A stretch of DNA of 64,000 nt from Ptiloglossa arizonensis (Eukaryota > Arthropoda > Insecta > Hymenoptera > Colletidae), in NCBI RefSeq assembly GCF_051014685.1, contig NC_135060.1, positions 5,828,001 through 5,892,000 of the forward strand, given 5' to 3'. Shown piece by piece: positions 1 to 13,700 of the stretch. The notes beneath the pieces were generated by a model. That model was not told where the DNA came from. It was given only the letters and a program-made list of their open reading frames with translations, and did no database searches. Each line of letters begins with the position of its first letter. Position 1 is the first letter of the stretch. The translations under genes were made by a program, and so were the position numbers.

Positions 1-455
1 ACGTGGGAGATAAAAATATGTACCTACACGTGAAAACGCATTGATAACCTTGAAATTCTCCCCACTCAACACACACACAAACAAGATATTGGATAGAAAA
101 TTTGCCGTGCAACGTATTCGAGCTTTAAAACCATTCAAATTATATGTAAACAATTTTTTCGTATCATTATAACTAAGAGAGAAAATTAGGTGACCTGTTT
201 CGAGTGATAAACTCTGTATATCGAAGTATTATTACGTATTCATAATCTGCTAAGTAAAGAGTTGCAACGAAACGTTGCCATTCTAACCAGATTTCAAGTT
301 AGTAGACTTTCTTCGTGGACGTACATTTTCGCATCATGGTGCTAATATTCTTACTTACAGTAGTGAATCGGAAACTTCGCTTGTGAATAGTTATAATTTG
401 GTACCGAACCACGTAATGAATTATGAACTGTAATACATAATTCAATCGTCTTCAG

Positions 456-650
456 GTGGAAATCGAACAGAAAATACAACATCGAGCACCACGCCAAGGT
501 CGTCAACGTTACAACAACGTGGGTCGAAAGGCCGCTGGACAAGCAAAAATGGAGAATCGGCGGTCCAAGCGTCTATTAATCGTAAAGAAGATTTTCGCGT
601 GCGGCAGATGCTCGTAAACGGATATGAACTGAATGCTAAAGAAGCAAACG
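456..650 (+). CDS. Probable internal exon of the ANKRD11/12-like gene (partial ankyrin-like motif)
   Basis: The exon lies between a TTCAG acceptor ending at 455 and a GTAAGT donor at 651. It reads open in the frame beginning at 458 and ends in phase 1. The first half is Ser/Thr-rich and low in complexity (NTTSSTTPRSSTLQQRG). The end, VRQMLVNGYELNAKEANG, resembles the second helix and following loop of an ankyrin repeat (VxxLLxxGAxVNAKDxxG). Its phase-1 end fits the next candidate exon at 10736, giving Gly across the junction. This suggests membership of the downstream gene, across an intron of about 10.1 kb. A second frame is also open for most of the exon but stops just before the donor. I infer the join from phase alone. 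The exon could belong to another transcript, and the rest of the ankyrin domain must lie left of the window. Confidence 0.55.
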
Positions 651-3600
651 GTAAGTAAATTTATATTTCTACACTTTTAAGTATATTTTTAAAATTTTAC
701 AATCGACCGATAATACAGTCGCGACAAATGTAATCGTTGATCAATAGTATCGTAACATTGAGGTTAATCGGTAATCGTAAATTACATTTAGAGCTTATGA
801 AAACACATTACAAAAAAGAGCACAATTTTTTACTTTTATTCGTATATATTTCCAACAATTGTAGTTTATAATGTATGTGCATAGTACAGTACGAAATTAG
901 GGCACAGGCACACGGAAGAAAACACTTGCGCGATCAATCTACGCGAATCACTTTAATTTTAATTAATTTTCTAATCAGACTGCGTAACAATTTTTGCCTT
1001 TTTCCCGCGGAAAAAGATTTGTAAGCTTGCGAGAAACCTTATAACTTTACGCTTAAAAATATTTATTATCGAGCCTAATAGAGGCCATAGACATAATGAT
1101 TTATTCTACGATGAGAAGTACGTCGAGTTGCCAACCATATCCCGTATGGCAGCGCCGTACTACCATTCAACACAACACGTCATGCGACAAATTGTACAAC
1201 CTCGTGTACTTTACAATTAGTGTTGAAATACTTGTATCGATGGTAATTGTACTAAATATTGTACGTAAAAATCGTCACGTCTGTAGCTCTTATAAAATTC
1301 CGATTTCAAGGTCATATTTTTATTCTCTTACGCGTCAAAAATCGTAAAAAATATAATAATTCTATTCCACGCGTATTTTTTCTTACTTCTTCGAATCCAA
1401 GAGTGATATTCACGCTTTGTTCAAGCATCCTATACATAAATATATATATGTACGTTTCTCAAAATTTTCTTTCAACGATAAAGGTTTAAATATAAAACAG
1501 TAAAAGCTGGTGTGTACTATGTACAACACATTCTCGCAACAGAGAATTAATTTTCCTTTTGATAAGTATCGTAATAAGTTTTATCGATAGCGTCACTTTA
1601 AACGCACATTCGGAGATCGTTTTAAGATCGGGTTCTTCTTTATGCTTTCACCTCACTTCCGTTTTCAATGAATCGCCCGTTACTGTATCCCTGATACATG
1701 TCGGTTTTTAACGTGCATATAATTACGTACTTCTAACGGGGGCAGTTTTCTTTCAACCGAAAGACAGCATTCCATGGGGTCGGTCACCTCTGGTTCTTGT
1801 GTATAGTAGAGACACTCGTCGATAAATGAAAGCGACGGTGCACGACCTTCCTAAACGCAGGAAGTCAGCGGGTCCCGGGTTCATTCATATACAATCCACC
1901 TCCGTTCCTCGGCTACCCTTTCTCCGCCGCGTTTCGTCCCATTACCCTTTAAGGTCGAAGAAACAGATCAAATGGACACTTTTTTACCATTTTTTTTTTT
2001 TTTTTCTTCAATTGTCAAAAAGAAAAAGTATAACTACGTAAAAGAGCTCGCAAAGTGCACAATAGAAATTGTTTTCTCTTGCGTAGCTGTTTGTTAATAT
2101 TTTTCCACCCACGGCAGAAATGTTCGATATTTCGATATGCCAATGTCGAACGAAATCTTTCAAAATTATTAAGAGATACATTCCATGAAAGATACGCTGT
2201 CTTGTACACGATAATATTCAATGTTACCAAGTTCTACTGTAAGATGATACATTACATGGAATAATAGTCATTATTAACAATGTTATTAAAAATAAGTATG
2301 TACATCATGTGTGTACGATTTTCTATTCATCGTTAAAGATAGATATTTACGATGCGTGACTTTATCAATTATTGTTTCACTTTTCTCTATATTTCCGCGT
2401 TTGTTTCTAATAACAGTGGAACGTGATACTAATAATATCGGGTTTTACAAAGTCCACTTATCTAGAAGATGGTTACTATTAATAACTATTCCAAATAAAT
2501 AATGATCGCACAGGAATTGACCGGAGGACGTTTTATAAGCATATTTATATTTTGATTTGGCCCCTTTTTTAAAAATTAATACGCGTTAATACACGAATAT
2601 AACTGAAAGATACGTTTCAATGAACGGTTTTTTTTCTCGACAGAGTAACTTGTAAAAAATTTCTTCACTCGAATAAATTATTTCAAACGAGCCAAGTGCC
2701 CCAAGTTTATCACAAAATTTGGCCGATAATTTGTATCTCTCATACATACAGCGAAACTACCAACTTATAATTTAAACACTACAAATATTGGATAGCGTAT
2801 CGAATAGCTAACCGATAAAGTTATCGTCGAGTAGATACTCCTTTTAAATTATATTCAATTATTTTTGGCAATTGCAATAATATTTTTATAGCCCTTTTAC
2901 TTACGCACACAAGTGTTTTAAAGATTGGCCATTTATTACTGGACAAATAAAATCGTTCGAACGAATAATCTTACGTTTATTTTGTACAGTGTATATCGTG
3001 CAGTGAAATAGGCTTAGATTTTTGTGATTACGTTTCTCTCAGATGTCATCCAAGGTAACCGTCTACGTTGAGATCTGTCGTCACTTTCCCTTTTAGTCAG
3101 TCTTATTTCGTTGCGTAAGGATACGAATCTCCGCTAAGATTTATGTTATTCCGCGTGCACAATGAAGCCTATATGGAGGTCGAATTTAAATTCTAAGATC
3201 GTGATGTTGAAAACATTGAGTCGCGCGCGATGAACGGAAATCGTTGCTACCTACACGTGGAGACAATGTCGGCGTAAGATGTCTAATAGGGTATTCACCA
3301 GCACCCTAGTCACAGGTGCACGACATCCTTGTTGTTCAGGGGCTGCGGAGGGATGAAACATCTAGCGTTGGGCTCGGGAGGGGCGGCAGACAACTCTCGT
3401 ACAGATCAATACTCGAGACAGGGCCGCACTGTTCCATATAGTTTTTCAGTTCAGTTTTAAAGCATACGATTTTCGTTCTCAGAACATATGAAACGTGTTC
3501 ACGATGTCTTCGACTCTGAGACATAAAATGTGTAATATTTATTTGCATTATGTAAAACGATGTTTAAATCTAAAAACGAAACCGAAGCGTTCCAGTTTTT

Positions 3601-5827
3601 CTTTTTGAGATGAACACAAAATGTATAAGTGTTCGATAGCGAGATTCGTATAAATTACATACCAAATTCTAAATTTACTTGTTATTTATATCGGTGATCA
3701 CGAAAGTGGTCTACATCTATATTTTTAGATGTTTTTTTTTTCAAGCTCATTTTCATAATTGTAAGCGTATGTTTAATGTAATAGTTGAGGCAAAATGTGA
3801 TACAAAACCGAGTGTTTGTGTTTGAAGCAATACTTGAAGAGTATTAGTTAATCGTAGTTAATAAACAATAGTAATGAAAAAAAAGAAACAAGTTTTAAAA
3901 AGTACATAGTATATATAGTATACATTGAGAATAAATTCGCAAATTAATCATTTTATAAGATACTCAGCTTTCTAGGTTGCAGTCCAGTAGTTTTACGTAC
4001 GATTGTACAATAATGTAGAATAAGGCTTAAATTAGACGAACTAGTTGTACTTATTCAAACGAGAAAGAAAAAACAGGACGCAACGCGCAGTGTAAAAAAA
4101 CGTTCGTGTAACTCACAGATCTAACTATTGTCTCTAGAATTGAACGTGTCTGCAACTAATAAGTGTCAGAATGGATATACTTTGTTTAGATTCTCAATAA
4201 TTACGAAATTAATTCCAAGCAGCCGTGTTACAATATTTTAAAGCGATCTCGAAGTCATATTTCTTATCGTTTCTCTTACATGCGATGATTTCTCTTTTCC
4301 TTAGACCGTACGGTAAATTTAAAATGGCTTCTTATACTTATCCAAATGCGTAAATAACGGGTATTCATTTTACGACCGAACGTGCAAACGTTGATAATAG
4401 CTAGAAGATACCAATCATGCAGCATATAGTGTGTATACATATAGTAAACTAAGAAACTAAATATCTCAAACATTTTTTTAATAGGAATTATTCATTTCTT
4501 TTTATGAATTCTACAAGTTCGGGAAGACACTGTATATTTTAACGAATTAACGTAAGCTTGTTCGATTTTAACGATCGAGATACGGTAATTTTCAAATTGA
4601 AACGATTTCTCGTCGCATGGCTAGCTTTTGCGATCACAATCCGAAGCACCGAAAGAGAAAAATATTGCACAAAGGTATGCGATTCGAGATTTATTTTGTG
4701 TATTGTAGCGAGTGAAAGAGCAAGAAGATAGATTACGTGTGTTTCGCCATTGTATCGCGACAGACAGAAGTATTAAAAGGCGGTTAATTGCAAAATCTCT
4801 AATATGTTGCTTTACTGATAACGAAAAAAAAAAATTGTAACGTTGGCAAACATTATGTTGAATCGAGCCGTAACGAAGGAGCGCGCGTTGCGCGTATTTT
4901 ATTTTTTTTCAACTCTTCGTAACTGGGATAATAAAAGCTGAATATTTCATATTTATATAACGTCTTTTCCTTTTTTTTTTTTTACGATCTAGATTTACGT
5001 CTCGAAGCAGTGACGTTACTCAATTAAGAACCACGGTGTACCGTTACGATTTGAATTATAGGAATTTATTAAACCGTGGAATATCAGAACTTTTTGAAAC
5101 GGTAAACATACAGCTGAGTGTGACCATGGAACGCCATTATCTCCATTGACATATTTTAAATATTATTTGTAAGCCTCATTTTTCATTTCGACCGATAGCA
5201 AATGATATTCTATACTTTATTTCACCGACCGAAAAAATTACTCCGATTTGAAATAAAACCTTTTTAACTGGATATATCCATGCGAAGTCGGTATCGTCGT
5301 TTTAATAGTTATACGGTAACGTTTAATACTCAAAAATTAATTCTCGTATAGTCGATTGATTTATTCTCGTAAATATAAAAATTACAGTCCGTGTTACCAA
5401 GTTACTTCAATTTGTAAAATACTTTCAACCGTGTACGTCTATCTAACGTTACCGTATTCGTGTTCATTGTCGTAAGGCTCTCTCGCTTATCGCTTATAAA
5501 AACATGTCTGTGCATTATATAAACCTAATGTTTTGTTCCTACACTTTAAGAGAAACATAGAACTATCGCCTAGCCGTTTCGTTAAACTAAATTGATTCGT
5601 AAAACGACTTCACTTTCCCTGAATGTTTTCGAGCGAATCATTTCTAACGGAAGTTCGGCCCTGGTTTACCTGCGAGACGATACCCACGACAAATCCAATG
5701 TTTCTACGGAGAATTTCGAACTCGGGTTTAAAGCGGAAGGTTCGGTACTACCGTGCCAGACATTCTTGAGGAAGTGGTCTTTAATGCCTATGGGCGTTGG
5801 ATGCTCGATCATATAACATTACACGCA

Positions 5828-5857
5828 TACACACACACACACACACGCGCGCACACT
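5828..5857. repeat. CA/CG dinucleotide microsatellite
   Basis: An uninterrupted alternation of AC dinucleotides passes into CG-containing alternation and back to AC, about 30 bp in all. It is simple-sequence DNA in a presumed intron with no coding potential. Confidence 0.8.
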
Positions 5858-8800
5858 ATAGATAATCATTCATACTTGACGAAAGGTACGGATAATATTT
5901 TATAACTCTGTACACGTGCACGAATATTCGATCGTTTCACCAAGTAAATCGCATTTTTACACGCACGGTATTACTCAAAAGCATCGTTCCGTTACGAAAT
6001 TACAAATCATCGATACACAAGATTCGTATCGAGGCGAACAATATCGCCAAATAGTTTAAAATACACAGCAGCCCGTACGTACTTTCCATCGGATCTCACG
6101 GTTCGTACCGATGCCTTCGATTTTACACGGTTCGTAAGATTTTGATCGTTTTTCGACCGATTTATCGGCAAGTTGCAACGATTACAAAAATGTACGTTCA
6201 CCTTCGAGATATCACGATTTTACGAAAACGATCGGTCGAAATTTCGAACTCAAATTTTCGAACGTAACGTAATTAAAGCGAATGAAGTTTTTATCGAATT
6301 GCCGAGAGGAGGAGGCGGTATCGGGCGCCGCCCGTGTTCCTTAAAGCCGATAGACCACTCAAGGAATGACGGGCTTGTTGTTTATCGTAACACCAGTTCC
6401 GAACTATTTTCGCTGCTAACTGTACACGCGAAACAAAAAGATCGACTATTCTGCTGGACATCTTTCTCCTTGACAACATTTCCTTCCCCCGAAAATCGCC
6501 AATCCGTTTGAAACTTTTAACTTTAATCTCGGTGTCTGGATTCTCACTTTCGCCTAGAAAATGCATTTTTTCCTACCAACGCAATCGACTTTAAAGCGGA
6601 ATATTTCGTTCGCGTTTCTTGTAATTTAACATTACCTTACTGCACGAAACCTACAAATTTGTAACCGAACGGCAGAATTTCGATTCCCTATTTTTCTTTT
6701 TTGCAACTTCTCGCCTCGATCAAGATTCCTACCAAGGTTGTTAACCATTTCGGTCGATACACCAGTAAGTACGTAAAATTTGAAATTTTACTTTCAATTC
6801 GTCGATATACTGAAAGTTTCGCACTTGATTCGTGTTCACAAGCTTGCTACTGTTCGTAGAAAGATAAAGAAACATTTAAACGTGAAAAACTAACAATTGG
6901 AACGATTTTCTCTAACGAGTCTTCCGTAGAGTTGATAATTTAAGATTTTGGGCGATGGTAAAATGTTTATAACAATGAAGTGAGGTTAGAGTGCTCGTAC
7001 AATTTTAATATAGCGAGTATTGAGAATCTATAGAACAAACCGTGCACACCGTACCGATCTCTTACATAATCGAAATTGTCAACGCGTTCAAGTTTATCGC
7101 CGATGAATGTACCGACTGAAAATTTCAAGTGCAAGCCTTGAACGATATGTTTTCTCTTGAATAGTAATCGTCCAAGGATTTCGCCTATTGCTATTCGGTA
7201 TCGAGTTGTTCGTCGTTTATTTCGATTTCGATGGACTGTAATTTGGAATATTCGATTATTTTCGTTCGAAAGGAACGTGAATGGAGGTAAACAATTGCGA
7301 AACACCGTGTTCCATCTTTGGTCGTAAATGGCCAGGCTTATTCTAACGGCAGAGATATCGATCAGAAAGAAAACCGACGAATGTCGCAACTTCTCGACAA
7401 GGACCGTGCACCACGAATTTATATGACAATCTACAGGATGTTCGTATTCGACCCTCTTGCTATCGTGTATCGTATGTGAGGTTCGTCTGGTCGGGAGCGT
7501 CACGGTTTTTTCGCATTTTTTGCTCTGTCCAGTTAAAAAGAGTGTGGGATTCGTAGAAACGCTCTGTCCATAATTATTTTTCAAATATTGAAATGTATTC
7601 TCGGCCGGTTGCGTCGAATATTTCTAAAAGTGCGCAACAACCTCGGTGTTGCGATTCGTGTACAGTTTTAATTTCTTCTAATTTTTTTTTTTTGTTACAT
7701 CGTATCGGGGATAGTAGTTTTTGATAACGATATGCAAAGAAAAATGCAAATAAGAATAAGAGGAGAATTTGGAAAACCGTAAAGTCACTTTTGTAATGTT
7801 TTATTTGGTGGTACAGAGTTCTCTTTGGAACGTTAAAAGTTTACCAATGTTTAATGTACGAGTATACACAAGAAACGTCATAATGAGATATTGATATTGT
7901 TTTCTCTTTAATGTCCGTGAAAATAGTCTTGATATTTTTAGAAAGTTAAAAATAAAAAATCTATTTTATACAAGGCGGTGTAAATAAAGGCCACGCGAAA
8001 TGTAGTACAATCGTAACTAAAATTTCACCGAATCGCATTATCTATATGGGTTAATGTCTTCGCGTATAAACTACGCGAAGAAAACGGTGGAAAATTTAAT
8101 ATCAACAACTGGATGTATATAAATGGTAAAACGATACGAAAAGGAACACGTTCTCTATACCGAAAAAATTATTTTATCGTGGCGTGTACGAAAGATACAT
8201 TTTATTGGTCAAATATAGGCAGGCCGTATTCGCCCTAACTGGACGGAATATCGCTCAAATTAATTTATTACGATATACTTAAAAATCGTTCGTTACCGGA
8301 ACGTTCAATGTCGATACGTTATACTTGAAAAATATATCGTCGATAAAACATATTGATAAATTTGTCGGTTTACGGTAACGAACAACAATGCTTCGATGTT
8401 AGCGGAACGATAAAGAGACGAGAATTGGAAAGATGGGAAGGGGGCGGGAGGTTGATATTGCGAAAATGCTATTGTTAAGAAATTTCAGGCTTTCCTTTAC
8501 CCGTCGTGTCTTCTGTTGACAGGCAAACAACTCAAGATACTCGGTAACCGTTGGAAAAAAGCAAGGTGACCGCAACAATCACTCTAGTCTATCTCCTTTA
8601 AAGTAAACGTTGCTTTTCATGTGTGTAAATACCCAGAGAGCATGTCTCGGCCCTTTCGGATTCGCCAGTAAGCCACACGTCGACGGAACACCAGTCTTCT
8701 CCCCATAGCAGTTAGTTCGGTATTCTACTGAATTGCGTTTTCACTTTTCCAGAACTTCAGCGCTTTCTTTGTTCTCCGTTTCCCATGCTCTCCTACATTT

Positions 8801-9736
8801 CCTTCGCTCGCATTTCTCCTCTTTCCTCGTTATATCTCGTACACGACCGCGACAAAGGTTACCGATTTCGTTCCAAGCGGTTGTATATTTTTTCGCTTCG
8901 TTCTCCCATTTTTGGGAGACGGCCATCTTGATTTATTACACTGGCTACACAGACCGACCAATTTACAGACCCAATCATCGATCGATAAAACGTTTCGTCA
9001 TGGTTACTCGTACTTTATTGTAACAAATAAGTTATCGTATCGTTTAACGTGGTCCGTCGATCGAACTTTAAGTAAACAAGAAATAGTCCATACCGCTGAT
9101 CTCTCGGTGTGCATCTCTCTATAACGCTAATAGGGCAACAAAAATTTATTCTTGTACCTACTTTGGTATAAAACGTGAATATTCCACTTTTTAGAGGTAA
9201 GAACAAGATTCACTTCTAAAATGGGTTATTTTACTGGATATGAAAATTCACAAATGTTCTTCTTATTGTCAAGATTCGGAGAACGAAAGACAAGTTCGTT
9301 TTTGTAGAAACGCAGATACGGTTGCATCGACGAGACGATCGACGAGTCCCGAAGATATTGTTCTGTAAGCGATCATAATACGCTAAGAAAAGAAAACGGG
9401 ATACAATGTCATATGTCGTTCTTGACCGATGGATCGCCGTTACCAAAAATGGTACTTTCCGTTATACAAGAAAACTACAAAGTTTATACGTTTCTCCCTG
9501 CTACATGAGTGAATGCCTGTACCCTTCTACAGCTCTATTTGGCGCAGGGCGCGCGGACGCGCTCGGAAAGTAAGCGATAATGCGACTGGTGTGCTCAGCG
9601 CAGGAGCGGCACGTGAGGAAATGCTGCCACTGACACATGCGCGTATACAGGATATAGCTAGACATGTATATACATTTCCCTATACACATCGGCGTGGCAG
9701 TCGCATGCTTTCCTACAGTGTGAAATGCACACACAT

Positions 9737-9988
9737 TCATAGTATCACGGACGTCTTGTAGAGCGCACGACCGACAATGTCGTTGGCGGGATCAGCTTGG
9801 TTCGGATTGGCGAGAAAGAGCGTTCGTGGCTCTTCGTTGGTGGGGTGACGCGGGGAAAGGCGGAGCCAATCGTCGACATAGCGACGCAACATGGCCTCTA
9901 GTTCGCGAGGGGCCGTGTTCGCGTGCACGTCGAGCACGTACGCGTACGGACTTTCCCCCGGCGGACCGACAGATGTCGCCCTAACCAC
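9737..9988 (-). CDS. Unidentified GC-rich candidate terminal exon
   Basis: An open frame of about 83 codons ends at a TGA at 9737-9739. It is strikingly richer in G/C at third codon positions than the surrounding AT-rich intron, with many GTC, GCC, CTC, CCG and AAC codons. The product has normal protein composition, with segments such as VGPPGESPYAYVLDVHAN, PRELEAMLRRYVDDWLRL and ANPNQADPANDIVGRALY. The middle looks like an amphipathic helix. Two potential splice acceptors (CAAAG at the start, GTTAG just inside) follow a pyrimidine-rich stretch on the minus strand, so it could be a last exon. I do not recognise a family. A secreted peptide precursor or an antisense intronic gene is possible, but nothing proves it. 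No upstream exon was identified. It could also be chance in a GC-rich patch. Confidence 0.35.
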   Translation of the reverse strand: MVRATSVGPPGESPYAYVLDVHANTAPRELEAMLRRYVDDWLRLSPRHPTNEEPRTLFLANPNQADPANDIVGRALYKTSVIL

Positions 9989-10735
9989 CTTTGAATCGTC
10001 AAGATCGGCGTGACAATTGGTCCCACAAGGAAAAAAGAAAACCGAGAAGAAACCTGTTTATTGTAAAAAAAAAAGTGATCGAATATCAATACGGTCAAAA
10101 GTACTTGTGGGAGTAAGTTGAAACGAAAGACTTAGTGCTGTCGATGTATCGAGTTTTAGAGGACAACCAAGAGCGATGATAACCCATTCATCATATTTTG
10201 AAGCATCAAAACACTCCTTGGATATTGCGAAATCGCTCTGCTTGCAGAAGAAGCCGACTCTTGCCAATTGATTATCACTTTGCAACGTGTATGTGCTTTT
10301 ATAAGACTATATCAACACCGAAAAAAGAGAAGGAATAACTCGAATCTTCTTTAAATGTATACAAAACTGTGAAAATACTAATCAAATATCTCAGGCTGAA
10401 GTGCGTACGAAGTGTAACTCTTTTCCCGTGATTCTAACACTGTACAAAGCTTTGATGTTTAAAGTGTTTGTATTGTGTTTGTAAACTTATATAGACTTTA
10501 AATGGAATGAAAATATTGAAATAGTATGGCAAAAATGTTAGTTTACTTAGAATATTGAACCAGTAAAACCATAGTATTGGAAAATGTTGTGTACATTCAA
10601 TTGAATTTTTTACCTTGTGCCACTGTTCCACTGTTTTGTACTTCAACGCGAGACATTCGAAACATTTTACGAGAATTACAGGAGTATGCACATAAGTTTT
10701 TATTTCTGTTTTATTTGTGAGTACAGATATTACAG

Positions 10736-13700
10736 GTACGAGTTCACCTGATGACAGTACAACCGTTGCTCCTGATAACCCATGCTCTCCGGCTGAAACA
10801 AGCGCAGCAGCGCCGTCCACCGAGCAACAAGAACAGGAGCAACAACAGCAGCAGCAGCTTTACCAACATCACCATTCTCAGTTTCAACAACAACGTACAA
10901 CCGGAAGTGCGCCAACTGCTGCACCGCACGTTGCTGAGGACAGTGGAGCCCCCTGTGAAATGCGGAGGACACCACCGCAAAATAAAGGTGAGTTCATCTG
11001 CAGGCTAACAGACATGAAATGTTCACATCCTAAATATAAAGTTCTAAAAAATTAAATTTAGCGCTTTCGTAGGACACATTTCTTACTTATTCGAGTATGA
11101 TTTCAATTGTGTTTCGATCACTTTTTATGTTTGATAAAGAATAAAAAAATACCTAAAATATGCAAAGTAGATTTACGAATGAGGTTAGGTTTGATTCCAG
11201 TGAACCATGTATATGGTTTTTACATCTTATGTTTCATATATACGTGGAATATGTATTATTTATATATATGTATATACCTTTCCTTTTTAAATATATAAGA
11301 TTAAAGTATTTTGAATAATAGTTTAATTGTTACTAGTGAAAACTTGTGTTTATAAATATATTTAAATATAAATAATATAAAATTTATTGAACATTTTTAC
11401 TTTTCTTAAATTAAATTATTATTAGACTTATAACATTCAAATTTCTTTAGTCAAACAACATTGTAATAAATTCATTTTCATTTTTCTAATAGTATCTGTC
11501 TATTATTAAATTCGACAAACGTGAAGATTTAATCCCTGCATTGAGAAATAACAGTGATTTATAAAAACACATTTGAAATCAAGTAAAATTTTGATTGTAC
11601 ATTTGCTACAACACATTGAATTGAATCGTTCTTAGTGTATTTACTGATGTGCTCTTGTTGTGTTTCTTTACCGACCTGTTAAAGGTTGTACTTACCGACA
11701 TAGCAATTCCTTGAACAAAAGTTATGTTCGACAACTGCAACAATCGCATTGGAATACAGATAAAAAATGTTACAAAAAGGAAATTTTTTCACTTTTTATT
11801 TGCAATACATATAATATGATATAATATTGAAATTATATGGAATATTATTAAAATTTATTTTATGCTAATAAAAACTTAACAAGTAGAAATATACTAAATG
11901 GAAAATCATGAAAATGACAAAACAGTTTTTGAGATTGTTTTATTTTTTAGAAAATATTTTTTAATAACAGTTTTCACAACAAATCTTATAATGTATTATA
12001 GAAATAGAAGATTCATTACGAATTTTCAAAACTTTTTTCTAATGATTTAATGCTACAGCATATGTACAATGTTTAAAAATATATTGCTTTTATTGCAAAG
12101 AAGAAAATACATATAAATATTACTTCTTTGGACATTGAATACTTATCTACATAGAGGTGAAAATGATTAATAATAATAGAGGAAAACGTAAAAAGGGTAA
12201 ATTAGCGTTTTTTACGACTCTAATTTATTTATTTCTCTCGTAATACGATGAGAAATCAGCATGACGAATTGAGCTCTCGATCTATCGTGAAGTATTATCT
12301 CGCAAGTTTTTACAATTAGTAAGGAAAGTCTCTTTATGCGATAACATAATACATATGTACGTGTAGCATGAATAATACGCCTATGGCTCGTGTGTACAGG
12401 CGTGCGCACGCGGTCCATTCGCATGCAGTGTGGATACGCGTGAGCGTGCAATCACCACCGATCGGTAATAATAGCGACCGATGCAGAAACAGCACTTAAT
12501 TAGACGTGACATTCCCGAGTAGTGACGCGTCGGTATCGTGCGCGCGATGCAGTGTGCAGCGCCTGGTAGAAGTTGGCCGAGACGGAGACGCGGCGACACA
12601 GTCGCAAGCCGGTTCCTCTCTCTCTTAGCTCTCAGTGTCTTCGCTCTCGCGCATTGTGTGGGAGCCGTGCAAGCGGCAGTAGTGTACACACGCTGCTGCC
12701 GCGGCTACTGAACCTCTTGACTGTCGTCGTGTTGCTTGCTCGTCATTGTCCTTCTTGTTTTTTCGCTGTGATACATCGGGACCTTTATCGTTACGTTTCG
12801 TATCGTTGGTTCTCTGTCGCGCGAACAGGTATGCGCTCGAGGCCAGATTACTCTTCGCTCGGGACCCCCTCGCTGCTATCGGATGACCCAAAAGTACCGT
12901 TACTAGCAAGTACTGCCGACCACGTGGCTCGGCGCGTGTTTCGACTTTCTTAACTTTTAACGTGCGCGGTGTCGTTCTCGCGTCGTCCCGTACGCTTCGA
13001 TCAGCCTAGCTCGAAGAAGCGCGTCGTCGAAACGGGAGTGCCGAACCTTGGAACACATCTTCTGGTCTTCGTTGTCGAAGGAGAGGGACAAAGGCAGACT
13101 TCTCGGAGGTGAGAGAGAAAGGAGCTGTGGGAGGGGGAGAAAAAGAGGGAGAAGCTGCAAAGTGAGAGAGAGAGGGAGCATGCTGACTGGCAAGTACATT
13201 GGACACGTTTGCGCTCGCGGGCTGCGTCCATCGACACCACTAGGGTGATCGCACCTCCGAAAGGGTTCTATGTTGCAGTTGCTGCAACGACGCACCATTT
13301 TCTAACAAGCTTGCGCGATCGTTTGGATTTCACTGTTTTCGTTCCAAAATGCCTATAGAATACGCGATGCGTCGATTAACGTTGCGGATCGAATATTGAT
13401 ACCGAAACGTAGATGTATCCTTGTCGTTGATATTACGATTTCATTACCGATGTACGATAACAACCGCTGAAGCGAAAAAAAAAAAAAGAAAAACGTGACA
13501 AAGTTGCCAGTAGAATTCATTGACGGTTAATGAGATTAAATCGAAGGCTTAGAAGTGTTTAACGATAACAATTAAATGTGCATGTAGTGAGATCGAAACC
13601 GGTTACGCACTATGTATCGCGTATTTCGCGGAACATGTTGGAAACACGATACAGCGTGTTCCGTGCTCGCTTTCAATGTAGCGAAATCTTTTAAAGTTTC

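Larger units (their letters stand above)
651..10735 (+). other. Very long presumed intron of the ANKRD11/12-like gene
   Basis: This is about 10 kb without a convincing plus-strand coding exon. The base composition is moderately AT-rich with many TCG/CGA words. Contents I can support are a CA/CG dinucleotide run at 5828-5857, short A and T runs, and a GC-richer patch at 9530-9990 that holds an unidentified minus-strand candidate exon. Several open frames of 60-200 codons occur on both strands but have no ATG, no recognisable domain and no codon bias. If the exon at 456-650 is not part of this gene, the stretch would be partly intergenic. Confidence 0.45.

Noticed and set aside
6967..7584. Minus-strand open frame of 205 codons in the long intron
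   Set aside because: It contains no ATG codon at all (it begins at TTG), shows no domain and no codon bias, and a frame of this length is not unlikely by chance in 64 kb.
12957..13298. Pro/Leu/Ser-rich frames on the minus strand of the CpG block
   Set aside because: They are the translation of the polypurine tract's complement and have no domain.
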